A DNA stretch of 64,000 nt, taken from NCBI RefSeq assembly GCF_958301595.1, contig NZ_CATQJU010000001.1:310001-374000 (forward strand). The letters run 5' to 3'. The translations under genes and the position numbers were made by a program. The notes under the pieces are model-generated. The model was not told the DNA's origin. It did not search any database and saw only the letters and a program-made list of their open reading frames with translations. This DNA is from Porphyromonas vaginalis. GTDB lineage: Bacteria; Bacteroidota; Bacteroidia; Bacteroidales; Porphyromonadaceae. Shown here piece by piece: positions 15,361 to 23,786 of the stretch; the stretch's first letter is position 1, and the number at the start of each line of letters is the position of its first letter.

Positions 15361-15786
15361 ATGACGACAGTAGAGAGATATCACGATATAAGCATGGGAC
15401 ACCGTGTCGTGGGACACGAGTCGAAGTGCCGCCACCTACACGGACACAACTACCGGATACACTTCACCTGCTCCGCAGCACAGCTTGATGAGCTGGGGCG
15501 GGTGATCGACTTTGGCGTGATCAAAGAGCTCCTCTGCATGTGGCTGGAGGAGCATTGGGATCACAAGATGATGATCTACGATGAGGACCCGCTACTCCCC
15601 TCGCTACAGGAGCTGGTACCAGAGGACTTGGTCGTGGTGCCCTTTAATCCGACAGCCGAAGCAATGGCGCAATACCTCGTCGAGACGGTTGCTCCCGCAC
15701 AATTGGCCGGCACGGGCGTAACACTCGTCAGCTGTCGTGTCGAGGAGACGGCACGATGTAGCGCTACCTACTCACTACCTATATAG
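15361..15786 (+). CDS. queD: 6-carboxy-5,6,7,8-tetrahydropterin synthase
   Basis: A 141-residue protein of the PTPS/QueD family. It converts 7,8-dihydroneopterin triphosphate to 6-carboxytetrahydropterin, the step before QueE in queuosine (7-deazaguanine) synthesis. The active-site block is visible near the N-terminus: His14 in GHRVV, catalytic Cys23 and zinc ligands His27 and His29 in CRHLHGH. The conserved WDHK motif is near residue 60 and a terminal Glu is in CRVEETA. Length is normal. The gene is followed directly by queE (start 15788), so the two consecutive steps are co-expressed. Confidence 0.93.
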   Translation: MTTVERYHDISMGHRVVGHESKCRHLHGHNYRIHFTCSAAQLDELGRVIDFGVIKELLCMWLEEHWDHKMMIYDEDPLLPSLQELVPEDLVVVPFNPTAEAMAQYLVETVAPAQLAGTGVTLVSCRVEETARCSATYSLPI

Positions 15787-15787
15787 T

Positions 15788-16393
15788 ATGCAGTCGCTAC
15801 CGGTCAACGAGATCTTCTACAGCCTCCAAGGCGAGGGAGGACAGATGGGACGCGCGATGCTCTTCGTGCGTCTCTCGGGGTGCAATCTCTCCTGCGACTA
15901 CTGCGACACAGACTTTGCGGGGCATCGGCTTATGAGCGCTGCAGAGATTTTGGCAAAGCTGGAGGGCTACCCCTGCCGTGACATCCTCTGGACTGGTGGC
16001 GAACCGACCTTAGCACTGCAGGAGGAGCATATAGCTTTCTTTCACGAGCAGGGCTATCGTCAGTCTATTGAGACAAATGGCACACGCCCCGTGCCTCGGG
16101 GACTGGACTACGTCACCTGTTCGCCCAAACCAGAAGCAATAAGTGGCTTGCGGGAGCGTTTTGTAGATAACTACCCTGACGGCATCAATGAGGTGCGCTG
16201 GCCCCTACAACTAGCCGCTCCCCTACCCCCACCCATTGAGCAGCTGGCCGAGGCACGTCGTTACTACGTCAGCCCCGTAGAGGAGACGGGCGTAGAGATG
16301 TCGGCCGTTGTGGCGCGCTGTATGGACTTCGTCTTAGCCCACCCCGAGTGGCGGCTCAGCGTACAGCTACACAAGTTGCTAGGGTTTCGTTAA
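15788..16393 (+). CDS. queE: 7-carboxy-7-deazaguanine synthase (radical SAM)
   Basis: A 201-residue radical SAM enzyme that converts 6-carboxytetrahydropterin to 7-carboxy-7-deazaguanine, the precursor of preQ0 and queuosine. ATG 15788 is preferred over an in-frame start at 15737 because it begins right after queD and matches the family N-terminus (VNEIFYSLQGEG). The cluster-binding CX3CX2C motif is C32-x3-C36-x2-C39 (CNLSCDYC), and WTGGEPTL near residue 78 is the GGE motif for SAM binding. Other queuosine genes (queC, queF, tgt) are not in the window. Confidence 0.93.
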   Translation: MQSLPVNEIFYSLQGEGGQMGRAMLFVRLSGCNLSCDYCDTDFAGHRLMSAAEILAKLEGYPCRDILWTGGEPTLALQEEHIAFFHEQGYRQSIETNGTRPVPRGLDYVTCSPKPEAISGLRERFVDNYPDGINEVRWPLQLAAPLPPPIEQLAEARRYYVSPVEETGVEMSAVVARCMDFVLAHPEWRLSVQLHKLLGFR

Positions 16394-16408
16394 GTAAACG
16401 GTTTAACC

Positions 16409-18406
16409 ATGAAAGTCTCGTCGTCACATATTCGCTGGTTGCTCGTGCTACTTCCGTGCGCTATGGCGCTCTGTAGCTTGATGGGCTGCAAGAGTGTGAC
16501 GCTGAGCAAGGCGGAGCTGTACGACCATACGGGACGCTATGCCCTCGCAGCCGATAGCTACTACACGCTCTACCGCAAGACCTCTCGCAAGAAGCCGGAG
16601 CGACGGGCTTATCTAGCTTTCAAAGCAGCAGAGAATTACCGACGACTGGGCAACACGCCCCGTGCGCTCAACTGCTACAACCTAGCTCTCTCGGGGGACT
16701 ATCCCGACTCGATCCTCCACCTACGCATCGCTCAGGAGCTACAACAGCTGGGACGCTGGCGGGAGGCGGGTAAAGCTTACGAGCAGTTTCTAGAGTACTA
16801 CCCACACGACTACTTCGGACGCATAGGACTGGCGAGCGTGCATCAGGCTGACTCGCTCCTCGCCCACCCCACGGGGCACACGGTCGAGACGGATCGTCTC
16901 TTGATCTCGCCCTATGCGGAGTTTGCCCCTTGCTATGCGCCTGACGGCACGATACTCTACTTCACCAGTAGCCGTGTGCCTCTCCGTGATATGCTACAGG
17001 AGAGCGAGGTGACGGGGCTGGGGACGAACAATCTCTATATGATCAAACAGGACGCTACGGGTAAGTGGTCCCGCCCCGACAGCGTGCCAGGCAGTGTCAA
17101 TACGCCCGAAGATGAGGGCACCCCCTCCATCACGGCAGACGGCAACACGCTCTACTACTCTTACGCTGAGCAAAGCTCCACCTACGACCGCACCGTGCAG
17201 ATCTACAAAGCCTCCAAGTCTAGCCAAGGGGGCTGGGGCAAAGGCGAGTGCATACCCATCTGGGAGGACTCGCTACGTATGGCGGCGCACCCCGCCATTG
17301 ACGCTTCGGGACGATACCTTTACTTCGTGAGCGAGGGGGCTGGCCTAGGGGGCAAAGACCTTTACCGCATACTCCTCAGCGAGCATGGCTGGGGCAAGCC
17401 GGAGAACCTCGGCAACGAGATCAATACGCCTGGCGACGAACTCTTCCCCACGATGGTGGGCGACAGCACCCTTTACTTCTCCTCCAACGGACGTGTGGGT
17501 CTGGGCGGACTAGACCTATACAAAGCGCAGATGGACTCGCTCGGAGAGTGGCAGGTGACGCATCTGGGCGCTCCGATGAACTCCCCCGCCGATGACTACG
17601 CCATCACCTTTGCACCAAAGCCGCAGTCAGGCTTGGCAGAGGAGGGATACCTCTCCTCGACTCGTGGCGACCAGCGTGGACGACCACACCTCTACCGCTT
17701 CTCATTACCCGCCACCATCATCCGCATCGACGGCTTCGTGATGGACCGGGAGGGGTACGGCATCCCGCAGGCGACGGTACGCATTGCCGATGAGCAAGGT
17801 TTGCTCGCCACGCCCATTGTCTCGACACGTGACGACGGTTCTTTTGTCCTTGAGATTGCGGGGTCAAACCGCTACGTGCTACATGCCTCGCACCCGGACT
17901 ACCTCAACCAATACATGCCGCTCGTGACCGACAGCGCCACCGAGAGCACCGACTACTTGGTCGACTTTTACCTAGCTTCGCGCCTGCACTCGGAGCAGAT
18001 CCACGACATCTACTACGACTTCGACCGAGCTTCGCTACGCCCCGAGGGGAAAAAGAGTCTCGACTACCTCGTCACGCTCCTAGCGCAAAACCCCGACGTA
18101 CGCCTCGAGCTGAGCAGTAACACCGACCGCAAAGGTTCGCAGGCATACAATCAGAAGCTCTCGCAGCGTCGTGCGCAGAGTGTCGTCGACTACCTCATCG
18201 CCAAGGGCATTGCCGCCGACCGCCTAGAGGCTCGGGGCTATGGCAAGGAGCGTCCCTACGTAGTGAGCAAGGGGATGGCGGCGCGCTTCGACTGGTTGCC
18301 CGAGGGGCAGGAGCTAACGGCCGAATGGGTCGGCACGCTGACCGAAGAGCAGCAAGTCGTCTGCGACCAGCTCAACCGTCGCACCGAGTTTACCGTCATA
18401 CAATAA
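16409..18406 (+). CDS. porE: PorE-like T9SS lipoprotein (TPR, beta-propeller, CRD, OmpA)
   Basis: A 665-residue lipoprotein with a lipobox (LMGC, Cys27). The domains follow the order known for P. gingivalis PorE (PG1058): TPR repeats (about 40-150), a PD40/WD40-like beta-propeller (about 165-430, with strands such as LYFTSS, LYYSYA, LYFVSE, LYFSSN), a carboxypeptidase-regulatory-like domain (about 440-520), and an OmpA C-terminal peptidoglycan-binding domain (about 533-620, with YYDFDRASLRPEG). PorE is an established, essential T9SS component that tethers the system to peptidoglycan. The length matches. It sits 15 bp after queE. It is functionally linked to the LRR proteins at 5-14 kb, which carry T9SS-type signals. 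Confidence 0.85.
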   Translation: MKVSSSHIRWLLVLLPCAMALCSLMGCKSVTLSKAELYDHTGRYALAADSYYTLYRKTSRKKPERRAYLAFKAAENYRRLGNTPRALNCYNLALSGDYPDSILHLRIAQELQQLGRWREAGKAYEQFLEYYPHDYFGRIGLASVHQADSLLAHPTGHTVETDRLLISPYAEFAPCYAPDGTILYFTSSRVPLRDMLQESEVTGLGTNNLYMIKQDATGKWSRPDSVPGSVNTPEDEGTPSITADGNTLYYSYAEQSSTYDRTVQIYKASKSSQGGWGKGECIPIWEDSLRMAAHPAIDASGRYLYFVSEGAGLGGKDLYRILLSEHGWGKPENLGNEINTPGDELFPTMVGDSTLYFSSNGRVGLGGLDLYKAQMDSLGEWQVTHLGAPMNSPADDYAITFAPKPQSGLAEEGYLSSTRGDQRGRPHLYRFSLPATIIRIDGFVMDREGYGIPQATVRIADEQGLLATPIVSTRDDGSFVLEIAGSNRYVLHASHPDYLNQYMPLVTDSATESTDYLVDFYLASRLHSEQIHDIYYDFDRASLRPEGKKSLDYLVTLLAQNPDVRLELSSNTDRKGSQAYNQKLSQRRAQSVVDYLIAKGIAADRLEARGYGKERPYVVSKGMAARFDWLPEGQELTAEWVGTLTEEQQVVCDQLNRRTEFTVIQ

Positions 18407-18426
18407 TATATAGAGTGACCTAAGCA

Positions 18427-18993
18427 ATGATACATTACCAAGCGGACCCAGACTTAGCGGGCGTCTACCTCATCGAGCCAGACTGCTACGGCGATGCGCG
18501 TGGCTACTTTGCCGAGACTTACCGCACGGCAGACTTTGCAGCGACCGTCGCGCCTAGACCATGGGTGCAGGAAAACGAATCCTCCTCCGTCCGTGGCGTC
18601 TTGCGTGGTCTGCATCTCCAGCGAGGTGAAGCGAGCCAAGCGAAGCTGGTGCGCTGCGTCGTGGGCGAGATCATTGATCTGATCGTGGACCTACGACGAG
18701 ATAGTGCCACTTACGGGCAGTGGCGCAGCTATCATCTCTCGGAGACAAACCATCGGCAGCTCTACATCCCGAGAGAGTTCGCGCACGGCTTCCTCGTTCT
18801 CTCGGAGCAAGCGAAGTTTCTCTACAAAGTGGACAACGGCTACGCCCCCGAGAGCGAGCTCTGCATACGCTATGACGACCCACAGCTGGCGATACCCTGG
18901 GAGTCGTGGGGCATCGCACCCGAAGAGCTAATCCTCTCAGACAAAGACCTGCGGGGCATCTCCCTAGCCGACTACACCGCATCACGCTTTTGA
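18427..18993 (+). CDS. rfbC: dTDP-4-dehydrorhamnose 3,5-epimerase
   Basis: A 188-residue cupin-fold enzyme of the RmlC/RfbC family, which epimerises dTDP-4-keto-6-deoxyglucose in dTDP-L-rhamnose synthesis. Visible motifs: PDCYGDARGYFAETY near the N-terminus, the active-site stretch VRGVLRGLHLQ around residues 57-67, and PREFAHGFLVL with the conserved PxxxAHGF near 120. Length is normal. It follows porE by 20 bp and precedes rfbB. The other two pathway genes (rfbA, rfbD) are not in this window, so the pathway is split. Confidence 0.93.
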   Translation: MIHYQADPDLAGVYLIEPDCYGDARGYFAETYRTADFAATVAPRPWVQENESSSVRGVLRGLHLQRGEASQAKLVRCVVGEIIDLIVDLRRDSATYGQWRSYHLSETNHRQLYIPREFAHGFLVLSEQAKFLYKVDNGYAPESELCIRYDDPQLAIPWESWGIAPEELILSDKDLRGISLADYTASRF

Positions 18994-19004
18994 CACTTTA
19001 CGCT

Positions 19005-20150
19005 ATGACCTCATACCGACACACCTACGCCGTGACTGGAGCCGCTGGCTTCATCGGCACTAACCTCGCTTACTACCTGAGCGAAGCCCTCGCCTCCGAC
19101 GAGCGGATCGTCCTGATCGACAAACTAACCTATGCAGGCAACTACCGCTCCATCGAGCCGCTCATCGACAACGAGCGGGTCATCTTCGTGCAGGCAGACA
19201 TCTGCGATGCCGAAGCGATGGACGACCTCTTCACCCGCTACGCTCCGCACTACTTGATTAATCTTGCGGCCGAGAGCCACGTCGATCGGAGCATCGAGGA
19301 CCCCGCCATCTTCGTACGCACCAATATCCTCGGCGTGCAGACCTTGCTAGACACCATTCGCAACCATTGGTCTACCACCAGCGGGCGAGGCTCTTATCCC
19401 GTATGGCAGGAAGGACGCATGATGCTCCAGGTCTCTACGGACGAGGTGTACGGGTCACTCGGCAAGGAAGGCTTCTTTGTGGAGAGCACCCCCCTCGACC
19501 CACGCAGTCCCTACAGTGCTGCGAAGGCTTCGGCAGATCTCCTCTGCCAAGCAGCTGTGCACACGCACCATGCGCCAGTCGTTTGGACCAGATGCTCGAA
19601 CAACTATGGGCCCTACCAATTCCCCGAGAAGCTCATCCCGCTAGTTATCCGCCAGTGTCTCCTCGGCAAGGAGATACCGATCTACGGCACGGGCGAGAAC
19701 GTCCGTGACTGGCTCTACGTGACCGACCATTGTCGTGCGCTGCACCTCGTGGTGACTCAGGGGAAAGCTGGCACAGCGTACAATATCGGCGGGCACAACG
19801 AACATACCAATCTAGAGATAGTCCGTATCATCATCAACCAGCTACACGATCGTCTGAGCAAAGAGCCAGCACGTGCCGAGCGTATCTCTGAGATCTTAGG
19901 CGCTCAGGTTCAGCCCGAACTAATCAACGAGCAGCTGATCACCTTCGTTCGTGATCGTCTTGGTCACGACGCCCGCTACGGCATTGACCCCACCTTCATT
20001 CATCAGGAGCTAGGGTGGCTACCCTCGATCCCCTTTGCTGAGGGCATCGGCTACACGATCGACTGGTACCTCGACCACTTCGACTGGGTCAAGGGGATCA
20101 CCGATGAGGACTACCAGCACTACTACCAGCAGATGTACAGCGGACGATGA
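19005..20150 (+). CDS. rfbB: dTDP-glucose 4,6-dehydratase
   Basis: A 381-residue extended short-chain dehydrogenase. ATG 19005 is chosen over an in-frame start at 18906 that would overlap rfbC by about 90 bp. From 19005 the NAD-binding motif GAAGFIGTN falls at the expected N-terminal place. Other hallmarks are the catalytic STDEVYGS stretch (Thr/Asp/Glu) near residue 145, the YxxxK pair in YSAAK, and WTRCSNNYGPYQFPEKLIP, characteristic of RmlB. It catalyses formation of dTDP-4-keto-6-deoxyglucose, the substrate of RfbC. The length is slightly above average because of a C-terminal insertion. Confidence 0.95.
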   Translation: MTSYRHTYAVTGAAGFIGTNLAYYLSEALASDERIVLIDKLTYAGNYRSIEPLIDNERVIFVQADICDAEAMDDLFTRYAPHYLINLAAESHVDRSIEDPAIFVRTNILGVQTLLDTIRNHWSTTSGRGSYPVWQEGRMMLQVSTDEVYGSLGKEGFFVESTPLDPRSPYSAAKASADLLCQAAVHTHHAPVVWTRCSNNYGPYQFPEKLIPLVIRQCLLGKEIPIYGTGENVRDWLYVTDHCRALHLVVTQGKAGTAYNIGGHNEHTNLEIVRIIINQLHDRLSKEPARAERISEILGAQVQPELINEQLITFVRDRLGHDARYGIDPTFIHQELGWLPSIPFAEGIGYTIDWYLDHFDWVKGITDEDYQHYYQQMYSGR

Positions 20151-20704
20151 AGGTCTACGGCATAGACGACGAGTCTCGGCTCTTTTACAAAGGCGAAGCA
20201 CTCCTTCGCCCGGGCTACCCTTTCTTCGTTCCACACCTCGAAGCGGAGTGGTGCGCCATCCCTTCTCTCGCCATCAAGATAGGGCGAACGGGCAAGTGCG
20301 TGGCGCCTCCCTTTGCTGAGCGATACATCGAGGCATGCGCTGCTGGCTGGGACATCACCAGCCGCTCGCTACTCGCTGAGCTACGCAAGGCGAGCGCTCC
20401 CTGGGAGCGTGCTAAGGTGTACGACGGCAGTGCCGTAGCCCTCGACTGGCAGCCCCTTGACACAACGCTCGCAGAGTACTACACGCTAACCCTCTCTGAG
20501 CAGAGCTGGACGCTCTCCCGTACAGCAGTCTGCCAAGCGCTCTCGCTCCTCTCCGAGTGCCTCACCATTCACACGGGCGACGTGCTCCTACTCAACGCAA
20601 TCCCCATAACAGCGGCTCCCGCCATTGCCCCCGAGCAACAGCTCTCCCTCACGCTACAAGCTGGCGAAAAGCTTCGCTCCACTACCCTACTACGCATTAA
20701 ATAA
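20147..20704 (+). CDS. FAH-family-like protein
   Basis: A 185-residue protein overlapping the rfbB stop by 4 bp (translational coupling likely). It resembles the short fumarylacetoacetate-hydrolase-fold proteins of Bacteroidales: an opening with K-x-Y-G-I-D, a segment PFFVPHLEAEWCAIPSLAIKIGR, then WDITSRSLLAELRKASAPWERAKVYDGSAV, which is like the (F)TxRDLQ...G.PW...K.FD.SA signature. FAH-fold enzymes hydrolyse or decarboxylate small keto acids using a bound metal. Metal ligands are not clearly recognisable and the protein is shorter than usual. The substrate is unknown. Confidence 0.5.
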   Translation: MKVYGIDDESRLFYKGEALLRPGYPFFVPHLEAEWCAIPSLAIKIGRTGKCVAPPFAERYIEACAAGWDITSRSLLAELRKASAPWERAKVYDGSAVALDWQPLDTTLAEYYTLTLSEQSWTLSRTAVCQALSLLSECLTIHTGDVLLLNAIPITAAPAIAPEQQLSLTLQAGEKLRSTTLLRIK

Positions 20705-20740
20705 AGCATCAATATCGAATCGTCTTAAAACCCCTTCACT

Positions 20741-21388
20741 ATGGCTATTGTATCTCCCTCCCTCCTCAGTGCCGACTTCCTGCATCTCGCCGATGAGATC
20801 ACGATGATCAACGAGAGTCAGTGCGACTGGCTCCACATTGACGTGATGGATGGTGTATTTGTCCCGAACCTCTCCTTTGGCTTTCCCATCATTGAGGCGA
20901 TACGCCCCATCTGTCAGAAGCCTCTCGACGTGCATCTGATGATCGTCGAGCCGTGGAAGTTCATCGATCAGTTTGCCAAGCTCGGCATCCACATTATGAA
21001 TGTACACTACGAGGTGTGCCCTCACCTGCACCGCACGCTGCGTGCTATCCGTGAGGCGGGTATGCGTCCAGCCGTCACGCTCAATCCGCACACCCCCGTG
21101 GAGCTCCTCACCGACATTCTCTGCGAAGCCGACATGGTGCTCCTCATGAGTGTCAACCCCGGCTATGGCGGGCAAAAGTTTATCGAGCACTCTATCCGCA
21201 AGGTCGAGCGTCTGCGCAAAATGATCCAAGAGCAGGGACTCTCCACCCTCATACAGGTCGATGGCGGGGTCAACCTCGAGACCGGTCGCCAGCTCATCGA
21301 GGCGGGTGCCGACTCGCTCGTGGCGGGCAGTGCCGTCTTTAAGGCTCCCAGTCCTCAAGAGATGATTGCACAGCTACACGCCTTGTAA
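20741..21388 (+). CDS. rpe: Ribulose-phosphate 3-epimerase
   Basis: A 215-residue TIM-barrel enzyme interconverting ribulose 5-phosphate and xylulose 5-phosphate in the pentose phosphate pathway. Family motifs are present in order: PSLLSADF at the N-terminus, HIDVMDGVFVPNLSFG (metal His and catalytic Asp) near residue 33, DVHLMIVEP near 66, LMSVNPGYGGQKF near 137, and VDGGVN near 172 with the second catalytic Asp. Length is typical. The comEC gene follows within 50 bp. Confidence 0.97.
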   Translation: MAIVSPSLLSADFLHLADEITMINESQCDWLHIDVMDGVFVPNLSFGFPIIEAIRPICQKPLDVHLMIVEPWKFIDQFAKLGIHIMNVHYEVCPHLHRTLRAIREAGMRPAVTLNPHTPVELLTDILCEADMVLLMSVNPGYGGQKFIEHSIRKVERLRKMIQEQGLSTLIQVDGGVNLETGRQLIEAGADSLVAGSAVFKAPSPQEMIAQLHAL

Positions 21389-21430
21389 GCCACCTTGCAC
21401 TACCTCGTCCGAGGGCTACACGCCACAATC

Positions 21431-22951
21431 ATGCGCCCAGCATTGGTGACACTCCTGTCGCTAGTGCTGGGCATTTATCTAGGTAGTCTCGGGCTACTAG
21501 CAGCGCAGTGGTACTTCCTCGGCATCGCTGTGGCGACACTCCTCCTCGTCCTCTCTAGACTTTGGCGCAAAGCGCTCCTCGCCGGCTCCGCTTGGTACCT
21601 ACTTCTCCTCTGCTTGGGAGCTTGTCTGGCAACAATCCCCAAGGAACGGGTAGCGCAACTACCACAACCCAGCGAGAAAACGACCTACCTCGTCACCATC
21701 TCCCGTCCGCCCACAGCGCGTGAGCAGGGTTCCCGTGCCGAGGCTATCATCGAGCAGGCGACAGATCCGCGCGGTGCCGTCCTAGCTCACTGGAGTGGGC
21801 AGCGTATCATGCTATACCTATATAATGGATCGCTGCAACTCACGCCTCGCACCAGCTACCTCGTCCGTGGACGGCTCACACCTCTAGACCAAGTCTCCTC
21901 GCCAAGCTATCAGCACTACCTCCTCTCACGAAAGGTCTCGGGCATGCTATCCGCCTCCACCGCAGAAGCTTGCGATGCGCCAAGCACTACCCATTGGTCG
22001 CTCTGGGACCAATTACGCTACCGCGCCTACACCCTCCAGCAGCGCATCGGTGGCACGCTAGACGAGATTGACCGACTCACCCCGCTACAGCGAGAGACGC
22101 TCCGTGCTATCTGCCTAGGCGATCGCTCCGAAGGGACCGTCGTGGAGGCACAGTTTCGTTCCGTAGGCGTTGCGCACCTGCTGTCGGTCAGTGGCTTTCA
22201 CGTTGGGGTCGTCCTGCTACTCATCTACTGGCTCATACGCTATCCGCTACGGCTCATACGCAACGTCCACACCGCTTACCTTCTGCGCTGGAGCCTCACT
22301 CTCATAGCGGTATGGATCTACGCTTTCATCTGCGGACTCTCCATCCCGACACTCCGCGCCTCGCTTATGTTCTCCATCTTTGCTGTGGCACGTCTCTTGG
22401 GGCGCTCCACCGATCGGCTGAACGTCTGGGCGCAGGCGGCCGTCCTCCTGCTACTCATCTCACCCTACGCACTCTTTGACGTAGGCATGCAGCTCAGCTT
22501 CGGAGCGGTGCTAGCCATCTTCGTCACCTGGGGCGCACTCAACCAACGCATCACGCCGAGTAGCTCCCGTATCGTCAGCTACCTCTACTACCTCATCGTC
22601 ACGACCATAGCCGTACAACTCTTCGTCTGGCCTATCCTCGCACGCAGCTTCGGCACCACAGCCGTCTGGATGCTCCTCGCCAACCTCCTCCTGTCACCTC
22701 TCGCCACGCTGCTCATCATCATGGGGCTTGTCACCATGGGACTACTCGCCCTCGGGCTCACCACGAAGCTTCTACCGTTGCTCCTCGTCGTCGTGAGCGA
22801 TCTCACCAGCGGTGCGATGACACTCCTCGAGCAGCACTTCACCACTCAGCTCACCATCGCCATGCCACTCTGGCTCTGCATCGCTTACTACCTCCTCCTC
22901 TACGCCTGGGTGCAGTACCTCCTAGCCCGTCCCCGCCCCGTCCGCGTCTAG
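21431..22951 (+). CDS. comEC: ComEC/Rec2-family DNA uptake channel (lacking the nuclease-like domain)
   Basis: A 506-residue polytopic membrane protein. The diagnostic ComEC motif HLLSVSGFHVGVV follows AICLGDRSEG near residue 235, and further helices follow. ComEC forms the inner-membrane channel for single-stranded DNA during natural transformation. This version has the DUF4131-like N-terminus and Competence domain but no C-terminal metallo-beta-lactamase domain, which is common in Bacteroidetes. The start is uncertain: ATG 21431 is preferred, but TTG 21395 in the same frame would add 12 residues. Probably co-transcribed with rpe. Confidence 0.88.
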   Translation: MRPALVTLLSLVLGIYLGSLGLLAAQWYFLGIAVATLLLVLSRLWRKALLAGSAWYLLLLCLGACLATIPKERVAQLPQPSEKTTYLVTISRPPTAREQGSRAEAIIEQATDPRGAVLAHWSGQRIMLYLYNGSLQLTPRTSYLVRGRLTPLDQVSSPSYQHYLLSRKVSGMLSASTAEACDAPSTTHWSLWDQLRYRAYTLQQRIGGTLDEIDRLTPLQRETLRAICLGDRSEGTVVEAQFRSVGVAHLLSVSGFHVGVVLLLIYWLIRYPLRLIRNVHTAYLLRWSLTLIAVWIYAFICGLSIPTLRASLMFSIFAVARLLGRSTDRLNVWAQAAVLLLLISPYALFDVGMQLSFGAVLAIFVTWGALNQRITPSSSRIVSYLYYLIVTTIAVQLFVWPILARSFGTTAVWMLLANLLLSPLATLLIIMGLVTMGLLALGLTTKLLPLLLVVVSDLTSGAMTLLEQHFTTQLTIAMPLWLCIAYYLLLYAWVQYLLARPRPVRV

Positions 22952-22965
22952 CTACGCCCCCCCTA

Positions 22966-22996
22966 TTGCCTATTTGCATGAATAACACTACATTTG
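22966..22996 (+). promoter_or_regulatory. Bacteroidetes-type promoter, now separated from its gene by a MITE
   Basis: TTG at 22966-22968, a 20-bp spacer, then TACATTTG at 22989-22996. The expected transcript would start near 23002. A 175-bp repeat element was inserted at 23017, between this promoter and the lipoprotein gene at 23208. Confidence 0.65.
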
Positions 22997-23016
22997 CTGT
23001 AGAGGTTGTTCACTTA

Positions 23017-23191
23017 GAGACTGTTGCAAAAGTCAACAGTCTCACAATCTTGCTTGCAAGATTGTCTAGACTTTGCAGAAAGGATGAAGCGCAAGGCGCT
23101 GAGGGTGAGGTCTGAAGGGAGCATACCTCCGTATGTGACCGAAGCCGAATCCCGAAGGCAACACAGCGATTCGCCTTTATGCAACAGTCTC
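23017..23191. mobile_element. 175-bp MITE, family 2, copy 1 (TIR GAGACTGTTGCA)
   Basis: It starts GAGACTGTTGCAAAAG and ends TTTATGCAACAGTCTC, so the ends are inverted repeats of about 12 bp. The 5-bp direct repeat ACTTA flanks it (23012-23016 and 23192-23196). Inside are the hairpin GACTGTTG/CAACAGTC and the palindrome ACAATCTTGC-TT-GCAAGATTGT. Near-identical copies lie at 55003-55176 and 55774-55948. No transposase; the mobilising enzyme is unknown. Confidence 0.85.
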
Positions 23192-23207
23192 ACTTAACTA
23201 ACAGACT

Positions 23208-23657
23208 ATGCACAACAAAATCCCTAATCTCAGACAGATACTGTGCATGACCCTACTAGCCATCGGCGCAGTACTCGCAAGCGTCTCCTGTAGACAGGAA
23301 GTGCGCAAAGACCCAAGCGTGGCTCTTATTGGGACAGCCTGGGAAATGCTAGACACGCTCTATGATTCGAACGATACGCTAGTCGTATTGTCTACGTCAC
23401 TCCACTTCGAGAGTGCCACCGCAGGACACTATCTCCTGAAGATGGCAGATGATCCCGAAAGCATCACCTACCCGCTCCTATATAAGTATCTAGCAGCACA
23501 AGATTGCTACCAGATCTATTCCAACCTTCCTCCCGATGCCGGCATGATTATAGACACTTGCTGGGCCAAAGTGGACTGGGAGCACAACCTTCTCTGGTGC
23601 TACGAAGACAAAGATCTGAAAGATCAGGATCCAGACTTCTGCCGCCGCATCAAGTGA
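23208..23657 (+). CDS. Small hypothetical lipoprotein
   Basis: A 149-residue protein with a signal peptide and lipobox (LASVSC, Cys28). The mature region has no recognised domain; it has aromatic-rich, strand-like segments and several Cys residues (residues near 102, 117 and 130, and Cys145). The gene starts 16 bp after a MITE and ends exactly where the remnant of a CCACGTGG composite repeat begins, so it sits between mobile elements. Function unknown; an exported envelope role is inferred only from the lipobox. Confidence 0.6.
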   Translation: MHNKIPNLRQILCMTLLAIGAVLASVSCRQEVRKDPSVALIGTAWEMLDTLYDSNDTLVVLSTSLHFESATAGHYLLKMADDPESITYPLLYKYLAAQDCYQIYSNLPPDAGMIIDTCWAKVDWEHNLLWCYEDKDLKDQDPDFCRRIK

Positions 23658-23738
23658 CGCGTCAGCTCTCTAACTTCTAACTTCTAATCTCTAATAACAT
23701 ATCTTTACGGGGAGATTCGTCCGATTCCCTCCTTTCTC
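23658..23738 (+). repeat. Left part of CCACGTGG composite repeat R2, interrupted by an IS3-family element
   Basis: It begins with a MITE-arm remnant (GCGTCAG), a CTCTAAC/CTTCTAAC tract, then ACATATCTTTACGGGGAGATTCG and the CCGATTCCCTCCTTTCTC stretch seen in R1, R3 and R4. The sequence resumes at 25312 with CTCGAATATCCACGTGG, showing that one repeat was split. Confidence 0.85.
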
Positions 23739-23786
23739 TGTCCTCTCCTGAAATAGTACACAGTTGGGAAGCCAACCCCAACAACT

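Noticed and set aside
18671-18985. Long minus-strand ORF across rfbC
   Set aside because: A shadow frame of a well-supported gene with recognisable RmlC motifs; its translation has no domain-like features.
20690-21358. 222-codon minus-strand ORF antisense to rpe
   Set aside because: The plus strand encodes a full rpe with all catalytic motifs; the antisense frame is open because of codon bias in the GC-rich gene.
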